From NCBI RefSeq assembly GCF_013408175.1, contig NZ_JACBYW010000001.1, forward strand, positions 806,001 through 870,000: a DNA stretch of 64,000 nt, written 5' to 3'. The DNA comes from Actinopolyspora biskrensis (GTDB lineage: Bacteria; Actinomycetota; Actinomycetes; Mycobacteriales; Pseudonocardiaceae). The notes beneath the pieces are model-generated. The model had not been told where the DNA came from. It saw only the letters and a list, made by a program, of their open reading frames with translations, and searched no databases. A program made the position numbers and the translations under genes. Each line of letters opens with the position of its first letter. Positions within the stretch are counted from its first letter, which is position 1. Below, piece by piece: positions 58,110-64,000 of the stretch.

Positions 58110-58129
58110 GGTCATGGGCAACGCCAGGG
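57970..58129 (+). ncRNA. Putative omega-RNA of the TnpB element (approximate bounds)
   Basis: The element's right end holds two hairpins: CCTTCCGGC/GCCGGAAGG with a GCGA tetraloop (58055-58076), and CCCCGCCC/GGGCGGGG with a TCCG loop (58081-58100). They lie where IS605 elements encode the 3' scaffold of the guide RNA, overlapping the tnpB 3' end. The guide would be the right flank from 58110 (GGTCATGGGCAACGCCAGGG), matching the intact GH42 site beside TTCAT. The 5' bound is a guess. Confidence 0.45.
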
Positions 58130-59373
58130 GGATGAACTACGCGGACTGGGCGGGTGAGGTCGACTTCGCGTCCAACGACCACTACCTGAATCCGGGGCCG
58201 CGGGCGCTGGACGAGTTGTCCTTCTCGGCCGGCCTGACCGGCGGGATCGCGGGGGGAAGACCCTGGTTCCTCATGGAGCACGCCACCGGCGCGGTCAACT
58301 GGCGTCCGGTGAACAAGCCCAAGAAGCCGGGCGAACTGAGCCGCGACTCGCTGGTCCACGTCGCGCACGGTGCCGACGCTGTGTGCTTCTTCCAGTGGCG
58401 GCAGTCCCGCGCGGGGGCGGAGAAGTACCACTCGGCGATGCTTCCGCACGCGGGGGAGGACACCGAAACGTTCCGCGCGGTCAAGGAGCTCGGCGGGGTC
58501 CTCGATGGACTCTCCACCGTGGTGGGCTCGTCCCGAGCTCGGGCGCGGGTCGCCGTGCTGTTCGACTGGGAGTCGTGGTGGACCAGCGAGCTCGACTCGC
58601 TTCCCACGTGCCGGCTGGACTACCGGAGGGAGGCCCTGGACTGGTACTCGGCTCTGGTCGAGCTGGGCATCGTGGTCGACGTGGTCCCCGCCGAGGTCCC
58701 CCTCGACCGCTACGAGGTGGTCATCGCCCCGGTGCTGCACGTAGTGCCGAACGAGTCGTCCGAGCGGTTGCACCGGTTCGTCGAGGCCGGTGGGCATCTC
58801 GTGACCACGTACTTCTCCGGCACGGTCGACGAGCACGACCACGTCCGGCTCGGTGGCTACCCCGGGGCGCTGCGTGAGCTGCTGGGCATCCGCATCGAGG
58901 AGTTCGGTCCCCTGTTCGAGGTGGAATCTGTGGAGCTCGACGACGGTTCGACCGGCACGCTCTGGACCGACCGGATCGAGCTCACCGGAGAGGCCGTCGA
59001 GGTGCTCGCCTCCTACCGGACCGGCGACTACGCGGGGCGTCCGGCGATCACGCGCAATCCGCGGGGGAGCGGTTCGGCCTCCTACGTGTCCACCCGGTTG
59101 GAGGCGGAGGGCCTGGAGCGCGTGCTGCGCACTGTCCTCGCGAGGGCGGGTGTGGTCAGCGAGCTTCCCGAACAGCTGCGGGGACGAGTGCAGCTGGTGG
59201 TGCGGCACGGCGCGCAGCGCCGGTACTGGTTCCTGATCAACCGGACGGAGCAGGACGTGGAGCTGGCCGGGGTGGCGGGAACGGAGATCGCCCGGAGTGC
59301 GCGTGCCCAGCAGCGCGGTGCCGCGTCCGTGGTCCCGGCCAGGGGAGTGGTCGTGCTGGAGAAACCCCGGTAG
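58110..59373 (+). pseudogene. GH42 beta-galactosidase, C-terminal part (interrupted)
   Basis: Second part of the split gene: R-G-M-N-Y-A-D-W-A-G-E-V-D-F-A-S-N-D-H-Y, then the nucleophile in W-F-L-M-E-H-A-T-G (Glu318 of the restored protein) and the A-D-A-V-C-F-F-Q-W-R-Q-S-R-A-G-A-E run, followed by the GH42 trimerisation and beta domains. Joined to the first part it gives a 682-residue protein, normal for the family. An ATG at 58114 could start a translated fragment, but it lacks the acid/base residue. Confidence 0.88.
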
Positions 59374-59457
59374 CGACCGCGCGGCCCGCACCCGGTCGCA
59401 GCCCCGACCACCTCGCACGCGCTGCGGCGTGTGCGTCGAACGGAGAGTAGGACACCG

Positions 59458-60708
59458 ATGGCGAAAAAACTTCCCGCAAGCGTTTCCCGGCTGATCCCGT
59501 CCTGTCTGGCACTGCTACTCGGCGTCTCGTTGCTCGCGCCGACCGCGGTTTCCGCCGAGACCGATGAGGCGTCCTGGCTCGACGGCAACGCGACGACGAT
59601 CGCCGGTGTGCGACTGGACTCGCTCAAGACCGAGGCGCTCATCGACGAGGACGTGGGCACGGTGGTGCTGCCCGTCGAGCCCGGCACGGAGTTGCGCAAG
59701 CTGCGGCCGGAGTTCGACATCGCCGAGCGTTCGACGATTCGTCCCGGCAATGGCAGTACCCAGGACTTCACCAGTCCGGTGGAGTACGAGGTGCGCAGCA
59801 GGGCCCACGAGTCCCGGACCTGGACGGTGCGGGCGGTGGAGATGAACAGTCCCAGCCTGCCCGGCTACAACGCCGACCCGAACATCGTGCGTTTCGGCGA
59901 CACCTACTACATCTACGCCACCACGGACGGTTACCCGGGGTGGGGCAGCGACTCGTTCAAGACCTGGTCGAGCACGAACCTGGTCGACTGGACCGAGCAC
60001 GACACGATCCTCGACCTCGGTACGGACGTCTCCTGGGCCGACGAGCGAGCCTGGGCGCCGGCGGCGATCGAGAAGAACGGCAAGTACTACTTCTACTTCA
60101 CCGCCGACACCAGGATCGGTGTCGCCGTGGCGGACAGTCCCACCGGGCCGTTCGTCGATTCGGGTGAGCCGCTGGTCTCGGTGAATCCGCACGGCGGGCA
60201 GGCCATCGATCCGGCCGTGTTCACCGACGAGGACGGTCAGTCCTATCTGTACTGGGGCAACGGGCACGCCTACGTGGTGCCGCTGAACGACGACATGGTC
60301 TCGTTCGACCGCTCCGAGGTCAAGCACCTGACCGGGCTGGACGGCTTCCGCGAGGGACTGTTCATGCACGAGCGCGCCGGTACCTACTACTTGAGCTGGT
60401 CCATCGGCGACACCCGCAGTGAGGACTACCGCGTCGGGTACGCGACCGGCAGCAGCCCCATGATGGAGGACATGCGCAATCGGGGTGAGATCCTCACCAA
60501 GCGGCCGTCGCTGGGAATCTACGGCACCGGGCATCACTCGACGGTGCGGGATCCCGAGACCGGCGAGTGGTTCATCGCCTACCACCGCCACGCGATCCCG
60601 GACGGGGACGGCACCCACCGTGAGGTCACCATCGACCGGCTGCGCTACGCCGAGGACGGCACCATTCGCCCGGTCGAGCCCACGCTTTCCGGCGTAGATC
60701 CCGTCTGA
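59458..60708 (+). CDS. Secreted GH43 glycosidase
   Basis: 416 residues. A signal peptide (L-I-P-S-C-L-A-L-L-L-G-V-S-L-L-A-P-T-A-V-S-A) is followed by a small beta domain (about 35-130) and a five-blade propeller with Y-N-A-D-P-N-I-V-R-F-G (the Asp is the catalytic base), G-G-Q-A-I-D-P-A-V-F and F-R-E-G-L-F-M-H-E (the Glu is the likely acid), and H-H-S-T-V at the end. Family members are beta-xylosidases, arabinofuranosidases or exo-galactanases. Same strand as the interrupted GH42 gene and probably in the operon. GGAGAG site before the ATG. Confidence 0.88.
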   Translation: MAKKLPASVSRLIPSCLALLLGVSLLAPTAVSAETDEASWLDGNATTIAGVRLDSLKTEALIDEDVGTVVLPVEPGTELRKLRPEFDIAERSTIRPGNGSTQDFTSPVEYEVRSRAHESRTWTVRAVEMNSPSLPGYNADPNIVRFGDTYYIYATTDGYPGWGSDSFKTWSSTNLVDWTEHDTILDLGTDVSWADERAWAPAAIEKNGKYYFYFTADTRIGVAVADSPTGPFVDSGEPLVSVNPHGGQAIDPAVFTDEDGQSYLYWGNGHAYVVPLNDDMVSFDRSEVKHLTGLDGFREGLFMHERAGTYYLSWSIGDTRSEDYRVGYATGSSPMMEDMRNRGEILTKRPSLGIYGTGHHSTVRDPETGEWFIAYHRHAIPDGDGTHREVTIDRLRYAEDGTIRPVEPTLSGVDPV

Positions 60709-60766
60709 GCATCGCGCGGTCGGCTGAACGGGCTCCGGGCACCGGACTGCTGAGAGGGGTGGAAGT

Positions 60767-60804
60767 CCCGCCGACCGCAGGCGTGGCGCGCTGCGGTCGG
60801 CGGG
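60767..60804. terminator. Bidirectional hairpin terminator
   Basis: Perfect 14-bp stem (60767-60780 with 60791-60804) between the convergent GH43 and BNR genes. Confidence 0.7.
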
Positions 60805-60816
60805 AGGCAAGGGGGC

Positions 60817-62253
60817 TCAGCCGAGCCGGAAGTCGGCGACGTGCACGGGTGAGGGGGTCGTTCCCGCCGACGCCTCCTGGTACAGCACGGACAGCACACC
60901 GTCGGCCGCCAGCCGGGAGGTGTCCACGTTGACCTCGCCGAAGGCGTTCATGCCGGGGCGGTCGAACACCACGGTCCAGTCGGTCCAGTCGCTGGCCGCG
61001 CTGGCTGCCACGATCCTGCCCTTCGGCATGACGAGGTAGGCGTTGTCGTCCTGGTCGAAGACCAGCTGGGTCCGCTGGGTGGAGTCCGGCGGGACGGGGA
61101 CCTCGCGCTTGGTCCAGTCGCCGTCGTCACCGCGGACGAGGTGGAACGTGCGGCCGTGTTCGGCGCGCTGCTCGGAGTAGTCCGTCACGCACCGGGTGAA
61201 CCGGCCGGGCACGTAGCTGATCACCGCGTGCGGCGTGTCGGTGGAGTCGACCGCCTGGCTTTCCTGGTTCATGAGCCCGTGATCGGGCCCGAGCGGGTCG
61301 GCCACGATCCCCGGGGAGTCGACGGCCACCGGGTCCCGGCCGGTGACGCCGACGGTCTCCCCGGCACCGTTGTGCCAGGTCCGGCCCTGGTCGTCGCTGT
61401 AGACGTAGCCGGTGTCGTGGTTGGCCAGTCCGCCCGGGTCGCACAGCACCGACCGGTCGCCCTCGCGCCACGTGAAGGCCGCGTGCAGCCGCCCGTTGTC
61501 GTCGTAGGTCAACCCGTGCAGGTACATGTTGCGGGTGTTCGACACCGCGCCGTTCGGGGCGGTCCACGCTCCGGTCGCCGAGGTCCAGCCTCCGAGCTTG
61601 TCCCAGGTGCCGTTGGCGTACTCGGCCAGTTCGTTGACGCCGTTGCCCGAGCCTCCGGTGCGGTAGCTGAACTGGAGCTTGCCCTGCGGGGTGACGACGA
61701 ATCGCGGGTAGGTCATCGACCCGAGCCGTTCGTCGCCCAGCGTGCGCCGGACCTCGCCGAACACCTCGGAGGTCCAGGGGTGGGCGGCGGGCCGGGAGGC
61801 CAGCCCTTCGGTGGACCCGACGTAGTGGATCCGGCTGTTGTGCGTGTCCATCGCGACGTGCAGGCGCCCGTCGACGGGAGAGATCCCGAGGGAGATGACG
61901 TTGTGCGAGTCGTCGACGCTGAGCTCGTGCGGCAACGTCACGGTCTGCCACCCGCCGTTGCCGTGCAACGGCCTGCGGCCCACGACGGCGTTGCGGCTGT
62001 CCGTGTACCAGGCGGCGTACTGGTAGCCGGCGTGGGTGCGGACGGCGTCCTGCTGGAACGAGTTGTTGTTGACGATTCCGTCGTAGGAGACGAAGTACAG
62101 CGCGGACCGGTCGAGCACCGTGTCCGACAGCAGGGTCGCGTCGGGATCGGCGTTTCCGGGGTTCTGGGCGAAGTCCGGCGGATCGGCCGCGGCGTTGGTG
62201 GGCATCACGAGCGCGGCGGTGATCAGCAGGGTCGCGAGTACGGCTCTGCGCAT
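60817..62253 (-). CDS. Secreted BNR-4 repeat protein
   Basis: 478 residues with a signal peptide (A-V-L-A-T-L-L-I-T-A-A-L-V-M-P-T-N-A-A-A). The mature part is a beta-propeller with repeated D-x-x-G-x-L/x-W units: S-P-V-D-G-R-L-H-V-A-M-D, T-Y-D-D-N-G-R-L-H-A-A-F, Y-S-D-D-Q-G-R-T-W-H. This is the BNR_4 family, which includes polysaccharide lyases of the ulvan and rhamnogalacturonate-related types, so a secreted lyase or binding protein is likely. Transcribed divergently from the GH5 gene, past two LacI-like palindromes. Confidence 0.8.
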   Translation of the reverse strand: MRRAVLATLLITAALVMPTNAAADPPDFAQNPGNADPDATLLSDTVLDRSALYFVSYDGIVNNNSFQQDAVRTHAGYQYAAWYTDSRNAVVGRRPLHGNGGWQTVTLPHELSVDDSHNVISLGISPVDGRLHVAMDTHNSRIHYVGSTEGLASRPAAHPWTSEVFGEVRRTLGDERLGSMTYPRFVVTPQGKLQFSYRTGGSGNGVNELAEYANGTWDKLGGWTSATGAWTAPNGAVSNTRNMYLHGLTYDDNGRLHAAFTWREGDRSVLCDPGGLANHDTGYVYSDDQGRTWHNGAGETVGVTGRDPVAVDSPGIVADPLGPDHGLMNQESQAVDSTDTPHAVISYVPGRFTRCVTDYSEQRAEHGRTFHLVRGDDGDWTKREVPVPPDSTQRTQLVFDQDDNAYLVMPKGRIVAASAASDWTDWTVVFDRPGMNAFGEVNVDTSRLAADGVLSVLYQEASAGTTPSPVHVADFRLG

Positions 62254-62333
62254 GTCAGACGGACCTTTCCGGCAGTGCTGAGTGCGGTAACTCGGGTGCG
62301 GCTTCCCAGAGCGTGCGCATGCGGCCTCCTGTC

Positions 62334-62348
62334 TTGAAACGTTTTAGA
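62334..62348. promoter_or_regulatory. LacI-type operator-like site 1
   Basis: TTGAAACGTTTTAGA centres on AAACGTTT, the core of LacI/CcpA-family operators. It lies about 80 bp upstream of the BNR gene start on its promoter side. Confidence 0.45.
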
Positions 62349-62482
62349 ATGTGCTGAAGTTAAGTGAGTCACAGCGTCCCGTCAAGAGGTGTTGGCGCCG
62401 CGTGGAGATGGCTCCACTGTTCCGACAGGTCGCCGCGTGGGGTTGTTTCGCCGCCCGCGTCGCGTCTCCCGCGACGCTCGCT

Positions 62483-62496
62483 GTAAAACGTTTTAC
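62483..62496. promoter_or_regulatory. LacI-type operator-like site 2
   Basis: GTAAAACGTTTTAC is a perfect 14-bp palindrome with the same AAACGTTT core as the site at 62334, 149 bp apart. Together they could be bound by one LacI-family repressor. Confidence 0.5.
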
Positions 62497-62629
62497 CGAT
62501 TCGGTTTCGCAGTCGTCGGACCCGCTGGGAGTTCGTGTGCCGCCGTGCTTCCTTCCTCGGTCGCCCGGGTGGTGCGACGGCAGTGTCGTGGCGTCGGAGT
62601 GGATCGACTCCGGACGAGCGAGCTGGGGC

Positions 62630-62760
62630 GGTTTCGTTTCTGATCGATTGTGATCGTTTAGTTGCGATTGTGTTGACTCGGAACTGTGTCACGCGGTGAA
62701 GTGACTGTCGTCACTCGGACGCGGAAGGAGTGGAAGGTCCGTCATGGACGAAGCGAGGTG
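62630..62760 (+). promoter_or_regulatory. Leader/operator region before the GH5 gene (copy B of a duplication)
   Basis: Near-copy of 49528-49656. It keeps the two CGATTGTG words (62645-62652, 62665-62672; starts 20 bp apart), the TTGACT box, the GGAAGGAG site and the ATG at 62744 with its next few codons. The same regulator probably acts on both operons. Confidence 0.7.
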
Positions 62761-62875
62761 TCCACAGTTTCCGGACTTTTCCCGGTCCGCCGAGCGTTCC
62801 TGTGAACCGGCCTCCCGGCAACAGATCACCGGCCTGATCAGCACAGTCCCGGACATCACCGACCTTGGGGAAAAC

Positions 62876-64000
62876 ATGACTCCGTTACTCGCCAAGCGCT
62901 CCCCCGAGCGGGGGCGTTCCACCGGCTCCGCTCGGGAGCGTCGCCGTCGCCGTGTTCTGGCGGCCACGCTCTCCGCGTTTCTCGCCGTGCCGTTCTCCGC
63001 GCTGTCGTACACCTCGGCGACCGCGGCGGAGCGCCCCGCGGAGCAGTCCGCGGGGCAGGCGGTGGGACGGGCCCACTCGGCCGCCGATTTCCAGGGGGTG
63101 AACTGGGCCAGGCCCGAGGACAACTTCGTCGACGGCCCCGTCGTTCCCGAGGGGTTGAACGTCTCCGACGACTACGCGACCGTCAAGGCCAAGGCGAGTG
63201 CCGTCTACGAGGAGTTCCGGGAGACGAGCGGGGCCAACACCGTTCGACTGCCGATCAACACTCATTCCGTTCCCGGCACGGAGTGGGGTGACGCCTACGC
63301 CGGGGCCGTCGACGCCGCGACGGAGAACGGTTTCAAGGTGATCCTGTCCTACTGGGAGGACGGGGCGTCCTCGGACGGCCGGATCGCCGACACGGAGGCC
63401 TTCAACGCGATGTGGGACGCGGTCGCCTCCCGCTGGCGGTTCGACGGCCGGGTCCACTTCGAGCCGATGAACGAACCCCACGGCTACAGCGCCGCCGAGT
63501 GGGCCGACGTCGCCGCCCAGTGGATCGCCGACCGCCCGTGGGTTCCCAGGAAGCGGATCTTCGTCAGCGGGCACGGCTACAACGGTGACGTCACCTCCGT
63601 GTGCCACGACAGCCGTCTCGCCGGGACGTACCTGTCGCTGCACCTGTACGCGTTCCAGTTCGACTCGATGAGCTACGACGAGTGGCGGGAGCTGTTCGAC
63701 TCCCGGATCGGTGAGTGCGGTTCCCGCACCGTGCTGGACGAGTTCGGCGCTCCGATGGACGACGGCAGGAACTACGGAGAGGCCGGCAGCGCGGACAACT
63801 TCGTCCGCTACATCCGCGCGGCCACCGACGCCGTCCGTTCCCACGACATGGGTGCGGTCTACTGGCCGGCCCTCGGCGGCAAGCACACCTACCGGCCCGA
63901 CTACGACTGGTACTCCCTCTACGCCCTGGAGGGCAGCGGCACCGACCTGTCGTTGCGCGTGCGCAACGACAGCATGATCGACCGGCTTCGCCACGCCTGG
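62876..64000 (+). CDS. Secreted GH5 glycoside hydrolase (3' cut by window end)
   Basis: 375 codons to the window end, with no stop. A long basic N-terminus leads to a signal sequence (V-L-A-A-T-L-S-A-F-L-A-V-P-F-S-A-L-S). The mature enzyme has the GH5 motifs N-T-V-R-L-P-I-N (early barrel), H-F-E-P-M-N-E-P-H-G (acid/base Glu) and R-T-V-L-D-E-F-G (nucleophile Glu). Substrate could be cellulose, mannan or a related beta-glycan. The ATG at 62876 has a GGGGA site and fits the signal peptide; the ATG at 62744 is in frame and belongs to the duplicated leader, so a 44-residue longer form is possible. Confidence 0.82.
   Translation, partial: MTPLLAKRSPERGRSTGSARERRRRRVLAATLSAFLAVPFSALSYTSATAAERPAEQSAGQAVGRAHSAADFQGVNWARPEDNFVDGPVVPEGLNVSDDYATVKAKASAVYEEFRETSGANTVRLPINTHSVPGTEWGDAYAGAVDAATENGFKVILSYWEDGASSDGRIADTEAFNAMWDAVASRWRFDGRVHFEPMNEPHGYSAAEWADVAAQWIADRPWVPRKRIFVSGHGYNGDVTSVCHDSRLAGTYLSLHLYAFQFDSMSYDEWRELFDSRIGECGSRTVLDEFGAPMDDGRNYGEAGSADNFVRYIRAATDAVRSHDMGAVYWPALGGKHTYRPDYDWYSLYALEGSGTDLSLRVRNDSMIDRLRHAW

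Noticed and set aside
62885-63994. 369-codon minus-strand frame
   Set aside because: Antisense shadow of the GH5 gene, whose plus-strand frame shows a signal peptide and both catalytic glutamates.
1-64000. CRISPR arrays, rRNA genes
   Set aside because: No regularly spaced short repeats and no rRNA-like sequence were seen on reading the window.

Overview
The window comes from a high-GC actinomycete. DUF397/XRE gene pairs, an MbtH protein, a sugar ABC transporter without its own ATPase, an MAB_1171c-type membrane protein and a DUF574-type methyltransferase all point to the Actinomycetia, plausibly Pseudonocardiales; the genus cannot be fixed from this sequence. All assignments are by reading translated sequence, with no database search.

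Left edge (1-6.6 kb): the 3' end of a nuoN-like gene, a DUF397/XRE regulator pair whose divergent promoter region carries two identical GCGACA-N6-TGTCGC palindromes, a string of small accessory genes (one encodes only 27 residues with four cysteines), a frameshifted transposase relic and a lone ccsB.

Centre (6.6-32.7 kb): a nonribosomal peptide cluster. The minus-strand operon reads P450, C-A-T NRPS with a degenerate C domain, type II thioesterase, DpgC-like dioxygenase. The plus-strand genes are a C-A-T-TE NRPS, MbtH, a three-module NRPS (C-A-T)x3 and a second P450, followed after a gap by a KamA-like radical-SAM aminomutase overlapping an aminotransferase. Five A domains predict a product of up to five residues. 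The likely order is starter module (8.8-11.9 kb), then the trimodular enzyme (18.5-27.9 kb), then the TE enzyme (14.3-18.2 kb), so gene order and assembly order differ. One A domain reads as threonine; the others are atypical. Modules 3 and 4 of the line share a perfect 518-bp repeat, a sign of recent gene conversion. No DpgA/B/D, exporter or pathway regulator is visible in the cluster.

Right of the cluster (32.7-48.3 kb): an IS5-type transposase relic, a MarR/ech/fcs hydroxycinnamate-degradation set, a spermidine-synthase-like protein, a methyltransferase, a four-gene set (XRE, HELGH protease, membrane protein, amidohydrolase), a P450 plus terpene-cyclase pair, an acetoacetate-decarboxylase-like protein and a second methyltransferase.

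Right edge (48.3-64 kb): a polysaccharide-utilisation locus. A DeoR/LacI hybrid regulator lies divergent from an operon for a sugar ABC transporter (binding protein and two permeases), a 2-hydroxyacid dehydrogenase, a DUF2264 protein, a GH42 beta-galactosidase and a GH43 enzyme. A BNR-repeat secreted protein and a GH5 enzyme follow. The GH42 gene is split by a 1350-bp IS605-type element carrying only tnpB; removing it restores an unbroken 682-codon frame. The leader and start region of the transporter operon is duplicated in front of the GH5 gene, with paired CGATTGTG repeats that may be operators for the regulator.
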